The notes beneath the pieces are model-generated. The model was not told where the DNA came from. It did no database searches and saw only the letters and a list, made by a program, of their open reading frames with translations. The translations under genes and the position numbers were made by a program. Shown piece after piece: positions 25,358-34,494 of a stretch of DNA of 64,000 bases (the first letter of the stretch is position 1; the number at the start of each line of letters is the position of its first letter). The stretch is from assembly GCA_902386135.1 (NCBI GenBank), contig CABMIB010000114.1, positions 1 through 64,000 of the forward strand. Reading direction: 5' to 3'. Source of the DNA: an uncultured archaeon. GTDB taxonomy: Archaea > Halobacteriota > Methanosarcinia > Methanosarcinales > Methanoperedenaceae.

Positions 25358-25477
25358 AGGACTTACGCGTTTGATTGTAGATCATCAGCATCCGCATATC
25401 GAATATTAGTCAATATGGAATACACAATGCAAAAATGCATACCGATGTTGAAAATAGAGTTCAATCGCGTAAGTCCT
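25358..25477. mobile_element. MITE-like inverted-repeat element, 120 bp
   Basis: Perfect 12-bp terminal inverted repeats, AGGACTTACGCG (25358-25369) and CGCGTAAGTCCT (25466-25477), with TTGA/TCAA also matching one base further in. There is no coding capacity. The size and ends fit a miniature inverted-repeat transposable element mobilised by a DDE transposase elsewhere. No clear target duplication is seen. It lies between tRNA-Val and the HEAT-CheC gene. Confidence 0.55.
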
Positions 25478-25508
25478 ATTATCCTTAAGCGAAAAAAATT
25501 ATCCAGGC

Positions 25509-27740
25509 TCAAAACAGTTTTGTTATAATGATATCGTAGGACTTGGGGTCAAGAAGCATTACCAGCCTGCCTGTCTTATTATTCCCGAAAGTAAGGTCGG
25601 TCGCAAGCGCGAAATCGACTTTTCCGGATATATCTTTCATCATTGATTCCGCAACCTGTGATGATGCGCCTGTTTTGAACGTAGGTGCTTTAAGTAATAT
25701 AGGCATCCCGATATATTCGGATATAGCACTAACATACTGGCCTCCGAAAATATTGGCTGTTTCCTTCAATGTGGAAGTTATGTCCTCCGTAAATTCTTTG
25801 ACTAAAGCGTTCGGCTGATTGCAGAGGAGTTCATTCGCAATTGATAAAGCCACGTCTTTTGGGAAAAACATGATCATCGTGCCGTTCATCTCCCCTGATT
25901 CGCTTTTGCCGTGGAGGTTAACTTCAACCGATGCAATGTATTCCCCGAGGCTGATTATTTCTTCACTCATCTGGTCTATCGGCAGTGTACGCAGCCTGGA
26001 TTGCAGCGAATCTGCCTCCTCACCCCCAAGCTGGGTTACCGCCGATGCAGCCTCCGTCATTCCCGACATTCCGATATCGGATAAAAGCCTGACTGCCGAA
26101 TCTACGTTCTCCACGGCTTTTGCAGGCGGGGGGGTTGCCTGAGTTTTTTCGATTACTTTTACTGCCTGAGGCTGTGGTTTTATTTCCACCACCCTTTGTT
26201 CAGGTTTCAATGGCTTAAATTCATCTACCTTTGGTTCTGTCTTTGCGGTTTTTATCTCCGTTACTTTGGGTTCCGGCTTCGGCAGAGTGACCTCCTGTAT
26301 CTTTGGTTCTGCTTTTACCGGCTTTGTCTCCTGAACTTTAGGTTCCTGTACCTTTGGCTCCGCTTTTACAGGCTTGATTTCCTGTGCCTTCGATGCTGGT
26401 GGTTTAACATCCTCTACCTTTGGCTCAGGTTTTGCAGGCTCAATTTCCGGTTCCTTTGTTACCGGTCTGGTTTCCTGTATTTTCGGCTCTGCTTTTACCG
26501 GCTTTGGCTCCGGGATCTCCGGTTCTTCTCTTACCGGCGTGATAGCCTGTACTTTCAGTTCCGGTTTTGCAACCCTGGCCTTCGCCACTTCAGGTTCGGC
26601 TTTTTCCGGCTGCGACCTCTTCCTGACCACCGGCTGCGCTTCCATCCGGATATCGTCATCGGCTCCTGAATCCGGCTCTGTCTCGTCGGGAACAGCATCA
26701 TGCCTTGCGGTCTCTTTTCTCTTGAAGGCCCTTCTTTCGGGATATTCCTCAGGAACAAAATCCTCAGGATAGGGTTGCTCCTCTTCTACTTCTTCCCTCT
26801 CCGGTTCGTCTCTTGCGTCCTCAGCAACCTCATAATCAACATGCCTTGGAGCCTGTTTCCTTCCCGGTTTTATTCTGGCTCTCTTAAAGTCCCCGTGATG
26901 CGTCTTCCTCCCTGTTTCACCTGCCTGTTCCCCTGTTTCTCTGGCTCTGGCCGCCTCGCCGCCGCTTACTGCCGGGCTTCCTCCGGGAGTTGCTACCCGC
27001 ATCCATACCGAACTTGTATCTCCTTCGCTGTCCCTGTACCTTAATAGGATATCAACAGAAACCAATCCGCTAAAATCGTTTTTTAAGCCCAGGACGACCC
27101 TGCGGGTGCTCTTCTGGTTTGCATTTATTATATCTTTTACAGCCACATCTCCGGAAAACTTCACTTTGCCTGTCTTTGAGTTTCCTTCCGCTCTCGTTAT
27201 ATAATCGCAATCAAGCCTGTCCATGGGAACGTCAAGGGTCACCAGGGGTATATCCGGATCGGATGAGGAAACCCTATCCTCTTCGCCCCTGTAATTGCCG
27301 TTACCCCTGTTTTTCTTACCATCCACGCTTGATTCTATCCTGTCTATTGCTTCCCTTGCATGTTTCCTTACCTCAGTTGAGCCGCTCTCCAGCATGGATT
27401 CAAGGGCAGTGATCGCACGTTTATCACCTATCCTGCCAAGCGCCCACGCCGCATATATCTGCACGTTCTCACTGGGGTCGTTTAAAAGCCCGATAAGAGG
27501 CAGAACGGCCTTCACATCCCCTATTTCACCCAGGGACCACGCCGAATTTGCGCGAACCTGGATATCATCCTTTTCAAGGAGCCCGACCAGAGGCCTGATG
27601 GCTTTCCTGTACCTGAGTTCCCCCAGGATGCGTACAGCTTCCCTTACCTCCTTCACATCGCCCGCTTCCAGGATGCAGAGCAGCCCCTCAACATCTCCGC
27701 TCCGCTTCATTTCTTTTAAATCCGTGTGGTCGAAAGGCAA
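25509..27740 (-). CDS. HEAT-repeat / CheC-like fusion protein
   Basis: A 743-residue multidomain protein. Residues 1-125 hold PBS-lyase-type HEAT repeats (VRANSAWSLGEIGD, VQIYAAWALGRIGD). Residues 160-255 form a beta-rich unknown domain (PLVTLDVPMDRLDCDYI). Residues 265-540 are a charged linker with Lys/Pro/Glu repeats (KPVKAEPKIQE type). From about residue 546 there is a CheC/CheX-like domain with LKETANIFGGQYVSAISEY, where Glu and Asn sit at the ExxN phosphatase position; the first CheC helix (LLSDIGMSGMTEAA) lacks the Asn. CheC dephosphorylates CheY in chemotaxis, but no che genes are nearby. A role as a phosphatase or scaffold is inference. Confidence 0.75.
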   Translation of the reverse strand: MPFDHTDLKEMKRSGDVEGLLCILEAGDVKEVREAVRILGELRYRKAIRPLVGLLEKDDIQVRANSAWSLGEIGDVKAVLPLIGLLNDPSENVQIYAAWALGRIGDKRAITALESMLESGSTEVRKHAREAIDRIESSVDGKKNRGNGNYRGEEDRVSSSDPDIPLVTLDVPMDRLDCDYITRAEGNSKTGKVKFSGDVAVKDIINANQKSTRRVVLGLKNDFSGLVSVDILLRYRDSEGDTSSVWMRVATPGGSPAVSGGEAARARETGEQAGETGRKTHHGDFKRARIKPGRKQAPRHVDYEVAEDARDEPEREEVEEEQPYPEDFVPEEYPERRAFKRKETARHDAVPDETEPDSGADDDIRMEAQPVVRKRSQPEKAEPEVAKARVAKPELKVQAITPVREEPEIPEPKPVKAEPKIQETRPVTKEPEIEPAKPEPKVEDVKPPASKAQEIKPVKAEPKVQEPKVQETKPVKAEPKIQEVTLPKPEPKVTEIKTAKTEPKVDEFKPLKPEQRVVEIKPQPQAVKVIEKTQATPPPAKAVENVDSAVRLLSDIGMSGMTEAASAVTQLGGEEADSLQSRLRTLPIDQMSEEIISLGEYIASVEVNLHGKSESGEMNGTMIMFFPKDVALSIANELLCNQPNALVKEFTEDITSTLKETANIFGGQYVSAISEYIGMPILLKAPTFKTGASSQVAESMMKDISGKVDFALATDLTFGNNKTGRLVMLLDPKSYDIIITKLF

Positions 27741-27918
27741 TCAGATTACCTCTTTTGTTAAAGCGATATGAACGATAACTTTTTTTCTGTATTTTTATAA
27801 CTCTTTAGTTATATTCGCATTGGATTCACACTGATATAAATAAAGGTGTGAAGACGAGTATACATACAAAAGCCAGAATACCAGAAACAGTTTAAAATAA
27901 CATAAGAAAGATTAAAAC

Positions 27919-29574
27919 ATGAATATAAAAATATCAATATGTCTTTTACTGCTCGGTTTTGCCCCCGCTGCATCCGCAAGCATGATAGATACCGCCTGGG
28001 CGGCAAAATCCTCCGGTTTTATAGGGGCGAATGATACACTGACGTTCGAGAATTACCTTATAAAGGCAAAGACCGTAGATGCTACAAGAGCTATTATTGA
28101 AGTTTATAAAGACCAGAACAAGATAGAACAAAAAGAGTTCAATACCAATGGGTACAGGGAATATAACAATATAAGGGTAACACTGCTTGGGATATGGGGC
28201 CAATATGCCTGGGTTTCGATAAGCAAACCCGAGAATAAAGTTATCTGGAGACCGGCTGGTAATAAAATTCTGAAATGGGGAGAAAAATACGAGTTCATGA
28301 ATTATACTCTGCGCGCGGAAAGTTTCGGCCCCGAATCCGTCAACCTGACGATATCCGGTAAAAATACGTATGAAACAAGGTCTTTTTCAAGGGATAGCTA
28401 CGGTGATTACGGGAATCTGCGGATAGCAGTTACAAACATAAGCCAGGATGGCTTTGTTGGGCTTGATTTCCTGACATATTCCTTACCCGCGGTTAAAGCC
28501 AGTATTTCCACGGATAAGGAGGAATACTACCCGGATGAAAATGTTCAGGTTACTCTGAATACAGCAAGCGATGTTGATCTGAATATAGAAGGTATTACTC
28601 TTGAAAGCAGCGCAAACACGGAGATGCTGCCTGCCACGTTCTCAGCGACCAATGCTACAGGCACGGCATATTTCCGGTCCAGGATTAAGCAGTCACCTGA
28701 AAATTCCACGGTTACCATCACAGCAACAATAATGGCACGCGATTATTATGGCAACGAATATTCAAACAGAGTCAGTAAGGCCATCCATATCATGCCTGTT
28801 GTTTCGATAACAAAGTGGGCAGCTACGGATACCGATGAGCAGAATGTTACTGTTGATCTTTTCATTTACAACGGGGGCTCAACAGAGGAATCGATAAGCG
28901 TTTATGATACCGTTTATGATGAAAAAAATGATTTAAAGCAGCTCAACTGGACTATAAAACTCAAACCCGGGGTCTCATCTAATATCGAGTACCCTGCCCC
29001 GGTACAAAAGGTCGGACAGTATATACTTCCGCCCGCAATGGCAAAATGGAAAAAGAATACATCATCATCGAAAGAAGCGGTGGTAACTGTCCACGGGCCA
29101 CTGGTAGTTATTACAAAATCCGCTGCAAAAGGGGGTAATCTCCTTAATGTGAAGCTGGATATAAATAATACCGGGGATAGACCCGCTATCGTGAACCTGT
29201 CCGATAAAATATCCGCCGGACAACCTGTTGTGAGCGGGGTCGCGGCATGGTCAGGTATGCTTGCGGCCGGAGAACATACCGCCATCATATATTCTTTGCC
29301 GGGTGATATTGTATCCCTGCCCGCCGCCAGCGCTATCTACCGGGATATCCACGGGGTCGCAAGGCAGGCGCAATCGAACACAGTTGAGATCAGCGGTGCC
29401 AGGAACAATATCGATACTGGGAACACAATAAGCAAAATGAGTACTGAATCGCCTTTAAAAGCAACACCGGATGAAATACTCTCATTCATGGTCTCGTCGT
29501 TTGCGGTTATCTCAGGGATATTCGCTGGTGTGGCAGTTGCTGTTTATATTTTAATCAGGTTAAAGAGGAGATGA
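27919..29574 (+). CDS. S-layer-like secreted, membrane-anchored protein
   Basis: A 551-residue exported protein. A signal peptide (residues 1-21, ending APAASAS) is followed by two copies of a beta-rich domain of about 90 residues reminiscent of Methanosarcinales S-layer-type domains (TLTFENYLIKAKTV and WGEKYEFMNYTLRAES), then Ig-like/CARDB-like repeats with many N-x-S/T sequons. A single C-terminal helix (about residues 524-545) is followed by RLKRR as stop-transfer. It is likely a cell-surface protein. It is followed after 6 bases by a small membrane protein and diverges from the HEAT-CheC gene. Confidence 0.7.
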   Translation: MNIKISICLLLLGFAPAASASMIDTAWAAKSSGFIGANDTLTFENYLIKAKTVDATRAIIEVYKDQNKIEQKEFNTNGYREYNNIRVTLLGIWGQYAWVSISKPENKVIWRPAGNKILKWGEKYEFMNYTLRAESFGPESVNLTISGKNTYETRSFSRDSYGDYGNLRIAVTNISQDGFVGLDFLTYSLPAVKASISTDKEEYYPDENVQVTLNTASDVDLNIEGITLESSANTEMLPATFSATNATGTAYFRSRIKQSPENSTVTITATIMARDYYGNEYSNRVSKAIHIMPVVSITKWAATDTDEQNVTVDLFIYNGGSTEESISVYDTVYDEKNDLKQLNWTIKLKPGVSSNIEYPAPVQKVGQYILPPAMAKWKKNTSSSKEAVVTVHGPLVVITKSAAKGGNLLNVKLDINNTGDRPAIVNLSDKISAGQPVVSGVAAWSGMLAAGEHTAIIYSLPGDIVSLPAASAIYRDIHGVARQAQSNTVEISGARNNIDTGNTISKMSTESPLKATPDEILSFMVSSFAVISGIFAGVAVAVYILIRLKRR

Positions 29575-29580
29575 TAAATT

Positions 29581-30000
29581 ATGGAAATACTTTCGCTTCT
29601 GGTCTTTTTTATATACACGCTTATTATTCTGATGGTTCTCATTTATGTCTCGCCGTTGCTCTCCGCGCTTGTGCTGGTGTTCCTCCCGGTTTTAGCCATT
29701 TATTTACTGCCTGAATGGACAATGGAGTTCTTTTCGCAGATACAATTTTCTGTGGTTGTGCCCGTATATAATATCCACATCCTGCTTTTGATCTGGTCTG
29801 CATTTATAGGGATTATAGCATACGTCGAGATCTCATCATGGTACATTTTAAAAGAGCCTGAGCCTAAAAAACAGGAAAAACCGGCAGTTGATGGGCTGCC
29901 AAATGAAGTACCAAAGGGTGCGCCAAAACCCGGACAGACCACGCTCAAGGATTTCGTGCAGAAACTTATGATGATCCTGAAAGGGCAAAAACCAAAGTAA
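29581..30000 (+). CDS. Hypothetical membrane protein
   Basis: A 139-residue protein with three hydrophobic segments (about residues 3-25, 27-45 and 62-84) and a hydrophilic, Pro/Lys-rich cytoplasmic tail of about 50 residues (EPKKQEKPAVDG...). It starts 6 bases after the S-layer-like gene, so the two are probably an operon and may interact at the membrane. It converges on radB with only two bases between stops. No family recognised. Confidence 0.6.
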   Translation: MEILSLLVFFIYTLIILMVLIYVSPLLSALVLVFLPVLAIYLLPEWTMEFFSQIQFSVVVPVYNIHILLLIWSAFIGIIAYVEISSWYILKEPEPKKQEKPAVDGLPNEVPKGAPKPGQTTLKDFVQKLMMILKGQKPK

Positions 30001-30002
30001 AA

Positions 30003-30722
30003 CTATTGCACACCCTTGTCCGTCAGAATGAATTCGCAGTGGGCACCTTCGCCCTTTGACCTGTGCTTCTGGAGCGTAGCTTTTCGCCTGGATATTCCCG
30101 CCCGCTCAAGAAATATGATTGTCTTTGAGAGATGCTCAAGCGCAGTTCCCCCGATCGGGCATATCTCCCCCGTATTAACGTCTTTATAAACCTGGTTCGT
30201 TATTACCACAGCCACATCGTATCTCCTGGCTATCCCGTGAAGGATGCCTATCTGGTTCACAAGCTCGCGCCTAAGAGCCATGTTCTCCTCGCCCTTATCA
30301 TCCTGGGTAAGCCCGAGCCTGTAATAAAGCGCCGCAGAATCCAGTATTATCAAACCTATTTTCTCGTTCATGAGCTTCCCGAGATCCACGATGGCGGAGT
30401 ACTGCTGCTCCATGCTTGCGGGTTCGTATATGACTATGTCGCTTGCTATTTTTTTTGTCTCCTCGCCCGCTATCTGCCTGAACCGCTCAGCCGAAAAACC
30501 CTCGGTATCTATATAGATGACCTTCTTCCCGCTCCTTACGCATTCAACTGCCAGTTGCATGCATATATTTGTCTTTCCCGTACCTGAAGCGCCGTAGAGC
30601 TGCGTGACTATCCCGGTTTCAAATCCCCCGCCAAGAAGGTCATCTATGCACCTGCATCCACAGGGGATCCTGTCCTGTTTTTTTATGTTGTTCACCCCTT
30701 CTTTACTTGCAGTTTTTCCCAT
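30003..30722 (-). CDS. radB: DNA repair and recombination protein RadB
   Basis: A 239-residue RecA-superfamily ATPase, the euryarchaeal RadA paralogue. GCRCIDDLLGGGFETG opens the core, Walker A is GASGTGKTN near residue 46, and Walker B is IGLIILDSAALYYR near residue 121. VVITNQVY (L2 region) and GGTALEHLSKTIIFLER follow. It lacks the N-terminal HhH domain of RadA, as expected. RadB modulates RadA-driven recombination. Its 5' end overlaps cooC by 31 bases, which is long; the true start may be a few codons further in. Confidence 0.93.
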   Translation of the reverse strand: MGKTASKEGVNNIKKQDRIPCGCRCIDDLLGGGFETGIVTQLYGASGTGKTNICMQLAVECVRSGKKVIYIDTEGFSAERFRQIAGEETKKIASDIVIYEPASMEQQYSAIVDLGKLMNEKIGLIILDSAALYYRLGLTQDDKGEENMALRRELVNQIGILHGIARRYDVAVVITNQVYKDVNTGEICPIGGTALEHLSKTIIFLERAGISRRKATLQKHRSKGEGAHCEFILTDKGVQ

Positions 30723-31450
30723 ATATCTTTCATCGCTTCAACAGCAGCCCCGCCCTTATCTATGGGAGCGGCACTTTCCATGTCAGCCCGGATAAGGGTG
30801 ATATCATACGGTATCGTACCGATTACAGGGATACCGTATCCGTTAAGCTTATCTTCGATTTCTTGCAAATTTCCCCCTGCTTTATTTATTATGGCGCCGA
30901 AATTCCTTATGTCTATCTGGCGGGCAAGTTCCACTATCCTTCCAGCCGTTTCTACCGACCGCGCCCCGGGCTCAACTACTATTAGCATTATATCGATTCC
31001 TTTTGTCGTGCCCCGCCCGAGATGCTCTATTCCTGCTTCCATGTCCAGGATTACCACGCTGTTCATCTTCAGGATAACATGGCGCAGGAGAGCCTTCAGG
31101 AACGAGCTTGCAGGGCACATGCAGCCGCTCCCTCCCCTTTTTACCGTGCCCAGGACAAGCAATTTTACATTATCAGGTCCCGTGACGCCGAATTTCTCAA
31201 CGATGTCATCTACCTTTGGATTTAACTTGAACATCCCTGAGGGTCCGCCTGCTCTTTCGTCGATGAGTTCCTTAAATTCGGTCAAAGGTCTGGGCGGGTT
31301 CTTTATCCCGAGCGCCGAGGCAAGGTTCATACTCGGGTCGGCATCTATTGCAAGTACATCGTAACCTTGTTTTGCAAGAAGCCGTGCAAGTGTGCCTGAC
31401 ACTGTTGTCTTTCCGACGCCGCCTTTACCTGATATTGCGATTTTTATCAT
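30692..31450 (-). CDS. cooC: CooC-type CO dehydrogenase maturation ATPase
   Basis: A 252-residue MinD/CooC-family nickel-insertion ATPase. The deviant Walker A is at the N-terminus (ISGKGGVGKTTVSGTLA). AIDADPSMNLASALG follows near residue 35, and a CMCPASSFL motif near residue 111 supplies the CxC that binds metal at the CooC dimer interface. VVILDMEAGIEHLGRG is the Walker B/switch region. It matures the Ni-Fe-S C-cluster of CO dehydrogenase/acetyl-CoA synthase, key to carbon assimilation in these archaea. It overlaps the flanking genes at both ends, so it is an operon. Confidence 0.9.
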   Translation of the reverse strand: MIKIAISGKGGVGKTTVSGTLARLLAKQGYDVLAIDADPSMNLASALGIKNPPRPLTEFKELIDERAGGPSGMFKLNPKVDDIVEKFGVTGPDNVKLLVLGTVKRGGSGCMCPASSFLKALLRHVILKMNSVVILDMEAGIEHLGRGTTKGIDIMLIVVEPGARSVETAGRIVELARQIDIRNFGAIINKAGGNLQEIEDKLNGYGIPVIGTIPYDITLIRADMESAAPIDKGGAAVEAMKDIWEKLQVKKG

Positions 31451-32076
31451 TATGCATCAATAAGCTCTATTTTTATTTCTTCATTTATCGTTATGAGTGC
31501 AGCCTGCCCTTTTGACGCGACACCGAGATTCACAACGAGCGTGCCGTTTACTTTTACCGAACCCCGCGCCTCGTGTATATGTCCGCATACGATGAGGTCA
31601 AATCGTCCAAGATATCGGGCCAATGCTTCGCTTCCCGCGTTCCCGCGCGGCACTTTATCCAGTGTATTTCGCGGCGGGGCATGGGAGAGCAGGATGATCC
31701 TGCCTTTTAAGTTTGCCAGTAATGTACCGATGTACTCACCGATCTTCTTTTCCGAAAGCTCAAATGGCGTATTGAACGGGGTTGGGTTTGAGCCCCCAAG
31801 ACCTACAAAGGTCAGGTCATTGAGAGTATAAGATGAATTATGAAGGCTTATGGCGTTCTCATCCAGCATCTTGAGGAGCGAGGGGTTATCGCAATTGCCC
31901 GGCACTGCAAGTACGGGTTCCCTGAACATCCCCAGCAGATCAAGCGCACGTTCATCAGGTCCGAAGTTCGTTATATCGCCTGCTATCAGTACGGCATCAA
32001 TATCCCCAGCTTTGTCCAGGAGGGCTTCGATGTGGGAGTAATCGCCGTGAAGGTCTGATAGTGCTAGCAATCTCAT
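31450..32076 (-). CDS. Calcineurin-like metallophosphoesterase
   Basis: A 208-residue phosphoesterase with the full metal set: LSDLHGDY near residue 6, IAGDITNFG near residue 36, PGNCD near residue 58, LSHAPP near residue 130 and CGHIHEARG near residue 160. GGSNPTPF is characteristic of an archaeal subfamily. The substrate is unknown. It overlaps cooC by one base, suggesting co-expression with CO dehydrogenase maturation and RadB, which is probably operonic convenience and not a shared pathway. Confidence 0.88.
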   Translation of the reverse strand: MRLLALSDLHGDYSHIEALLDKAGDIDAVLIAGDITNFGPDERALDLLGMFREPVLAVPGNCDNPSLLKMLDENAISLHNSSYTLNDLTFVGLGGSNPTPFNTPFELSEKKIGEYIGTLLANLKGRIILLSHAPPRNTLDKVPRGNAGSEALARYLGRFDLIVCGHIHEARGSVKVNGTLVVNLGVASKGQAALITINEEIKIELIDA

Positions 32077-32132
32077 AGAACTTAGTAATAGTTTATCGTT
32101 TATATTTGTAATGTTGTGAATCTATTAACTTC

Positions 32133-32744
32133 TTATCTATATTGAATATTAGGGCTATAAATCCAGTGCTCCCCCTCGCTATCATGTACACATATGTTCC
32201 CCATGCCTCCCGGTTTGAACCCCCTGAATCTCTCAAGAAGCAAAATCGATTCTTTAATTTCAGTGATGTAACGTTCTTTTAATAATGCTGCAATCTTTTT
32301 GCTATCTTCATCACTAATTTCTTCTCCAAGCCCGGCGCATTCAGAAACCATCAGGTGCCCTTCCTGCAAATAAAAAGGATAGGTTTTGCAGATACGCGGT
32401 CTGCACTCATACGCCTGGCACAGGCCATTCTTTAGAAAAACGCAGTCTCCTTCTCTTCTCAGAACCCATTCAAAGGTATGGATATTCCCCTCCGAATCGG
32501 TATCCTCCGAAGGTGTCGGGGTTGCTATTCCCTCCTTATACAGTCCTGTTTTTTCGCATATGCGTCTTATTTCGCGGGGAAATACGGATACCGTGTTATC
32601 CCCGTATTCAGCTTTGCAGCACTGCGCGCATTTTTTGCATTTAAAACCCGCAGCTTTTATGTCATCTGCAAGCTGCTTTTCATCTATCCTTGCAGCATCT
32701 TCAAGGGTTTTTTCCAGATAAGCGATCCTCTGCCTCATTATCAC
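32133..32744 (-). CDS. YkgJ/UPF0153 cysteine-cluster protein
   Basis: A 203-residue protein of the YkgJ family (putative Zn/Fe-chelating). Eight Cys residues are in the family pattern: CKKCAQCCKAE near residue 35, then GDCVFLKNGLCQAYECRPRI and CKTYPFYL. The N-terminal 30 residues are a helix. Members bind a metal or iron-sulfur cluster, but the function is unknown. The gene starts on the last base of the upstream XRE regulator, so the two are co-translated. Confidence 0.88.
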   Translation of the reverse strand: MIMRQRIAYLEKTLEDAARIDEKQLADDIKAAGFKCKKCAQCCKAEYGDNTVSVFPREIRRICEKTGLYKEGIATPTPSEDTDSEGNIHTFEWVLRREGDCVFLKNGLCQAYECRPRICKTYPFYLQEGHLMVSECAGLGEEISDEDSKKIAALLKERYITEIKESILLLERFRGFKPGGMGNICVHDSEGEHWIYSPNIQYR

Positions 32745-33262
32745 TAACTCATTTTCTTTGCTGCAAGTTCGATCGCCTCAATGAGGCTGTCCCTCGGCAT
32801 GATCGTTGCAACAGGGATGCGCAGCACCTTCTCGACAGTTGTGCTCACAATGGGCGCGCAGACCACAGCTTTTGCCCCGTCCCTTTCAGCTTTGATAGCG
32901 GCGATGATAGCTTCTTCCATTGATGTGGCTGAGTATTCCCTGATCGTCAGAAGGTGCCCCCCTACTTTCAGCTTTTTCTCAGTTATGTAATCCAGAACAG
33001 GACGCGCCGCGATGACCGCGATAAAATCATTTTTCTCTGTCCCTTCCATTTTTCGGAGCATCTTCACTATCTGCCGCAGGGTTTTGATATTGGGCTCACG
33101 GTGCCCTGATAGTAATTTGTATATGGTGCTTGGCGGTATGCCGGAGCGTTCGCTGAATTCCGCCGCCGATATGCGAAGTTCTTCCTTGATTATCCTTCCG
33201 AACTCCTTGATGAATGCCTCGTCCGATTCTGCCGCCGCCTTTATTAGATCATCTGCTGTCAT
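32744..33262 (-). CDS. XRE-family regulator with C-terminal sensor domain
   Basis: A 172-residue archaeal transcription regulator. A helix-turn-helix lies at residues 28-70 (ISAAEFSERSGIPPSTIYKLLSGHREPN). The C-terminal alpha/beta domain (residues 75-170: FIAVIAARPVLDYI, EEAIIAAIKAERDGAKAVVCAPIVSTTVEKV) resembles the COG1709-type regulator with a PrpR-like sensory part. It is coupled to the YkgJ-like gene. It diverges from the ABC transporter operon across 131 bases and may control it. Confidence 0.82.
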   Translation of the reverse strand: MTADDLIKAAAESDEAFIKEFGRIIKEELRISAAEFSERSGIPPSTIYKLLSGHREPNIKTLRQIVKMLRKMEGTEKNDFIAVIAARPVLDYITEKKLKVGGHLLTIREYSATSMEEAIIAAIKAERDGAKAVVCAPIVSTTVEKVLRIPVATIMPRDSLIEAIELAAKKMS

Positions 33263-33393
33263 GATTACCTCTTATCACGATCGTATATATTTTACTGATT
33301 ATTAATACATTTGGGTTATTCCGCGTACCAATCAGGAAAAGTTAAATAAGGCATAATCGAGATGATAATAATTAATTATTACAGAGGGAAACC

Positions 33394-34494
33394 ATGAGAA
33401 ACTCATTGAAGATATTGTTCGCTGCCGGTCTGATCATACTTGTAGCAGGATGCCTTGAAAGTAACAAAGCCCTAGAAACCGCTGTGCCTGTCAATCTTGT
33501 AAAGATGAGCGGGCAGGATATGGTGCAGAGGCTCGCCACAGGCGAAATAGCAGGGTTCATAATGTGGGAACCCTACCCGTCAATAGCTATTACCAGCGGG
33601 TACGGGAAACCCCTGTCGTACTCAGGCAACATATGGAAAGGGCATCCCTGCTGTGTTGTTGCATACAATTACAACTGGCATAAGAACACAAATAATTCCG
33701 ATGAGATACTCAAACGCATGGCTCTTATTCAGCTCAGGTCAGTGGATTATATCAATAATGCAAAGAGTCCGGGTTCGCCAGACCATGAAGAATTGATCAA
33801 CTATACAATGGATTTCGGAGGTCTCACTGACCGGAATGCGGCCAATATGAGCCTTTCCGATGTCGAGTTCGTATATGCCACTGATGTCCCGGGAGCAACG
33901 ACTTTTATCAAAAAGATACAGGACTTCGGCATCTTTGACCCTGCGAAGTGGAACCAGTCAGGGTATAAGAACGCGTCCGATTATGCGAACTCGCTGATAA
34001 CCAACCAGTATGTCGAATGGGCTGTGCAGAACAAAGATGCCAACCTCAGCAGCCTGTCGCTGAAAAAGCCTGTAACCGTGCGCTATGGCTACCTTATCAA
34101 TGATATACACGAACTGCCATTCTATGTGGCCTGGCAAAAAGGCTGGTATAAGGATGTCGGGATAAATATCACCCTGGCAGAAGGAGCCCCGTTCCAGAAC
34201 GGCGCATTCGAGATGCAGAAAGGCTTCAAAGCCGGCACGGTGGATGTGGGAAGCCTGGGCATTCCCCCGGTTATCATCCACAGGATAAACAGCAACGATT
34301 TCACGATAGATGATGCGCGTGTAGGTGTCATAGCGGGCATGAACGATGAAGGCTCTGTGATAGTGGTAGCCAGGAACATCACCTCGCTGAAAGACCTCAG
34401 AGGAAAGACCGTGGGATATCCCGGACAGGGAACGATCCAGCACGTTCTTTTCCTGATGGCGGCTGATAAGGAAGGTGTCAAGGTCGTTACTTAA
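33394..34494 (+). CDS. NitT/TauT substrate-binding lipoprotein, circularly permuted
   Basis: A 366-residue solute-binding protein of the SsuA/TauA type. The signal peptide and lipobox end at Cys20 (LVAGC). The order of halves is reversed relative to the family. The mature protein opens with the usual second half (VNLVKMSGQDMVQRL, GFIMWEPYP, WKGHPCCVVAYN). From about residue 225 comes the usual first half (KPVTVRYGYLINDIHELPFY, ...DEGSVIVVARNITSLKDLRG, GTIQHVLFLMAADKEGVKV). It ends exactly where the first half would join the second. It is upstream of, and overlaps by one base, a cognate permease gene. An anion or organosulfonate-like ligand is possible; unknown. Confidence 0.85.
   Translation: MRNSLKILFAAGLIILVAGCLESNKALETAVPVNLVKMSGQDMVQRLATGEIAGFIMWEPYPSIAITSGYGKPLSYSGNIWKGHPCCVVAYNYNWHKNTNNSDEILKRMALIQLRSVDYINNAKSPGSPDHEELINYTMDFGGLTDRNAANMSLSDVEFVYATDVPGATTFIKKIQDFGIFDPAKWNQSGYKNASDYANSLITNQYVEWAVQNKDANLSSLSLKKPVTVRYGYLINDIHELPFYVAWQKGWYKDVGINITLAEGAPFQNGAFEMQKGFKAGTVDVGSLGIPPVIIHRINSNDFTIDDARVGVIAGMNDEGSVIVVARNITSLKDLRGKTVGYPGQGTIQHVLFLMAADKEGVKVVT

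Noticed and set aside
26150-26600. Repetitive DNA in the HEAT-CheC gene as a mobile repeat
   Set aside because: It is the coding sequence of the Lys/Pro/Glu linker and stays in frame.
26196-26772. Plus-strand frames opposite the HEAT-CheC linker
   Set aside because: They are antisense shadows of the low-complexity linker (Phe/Leu/Arg-rich or Ser/Gly-rich) with no ribosome site.
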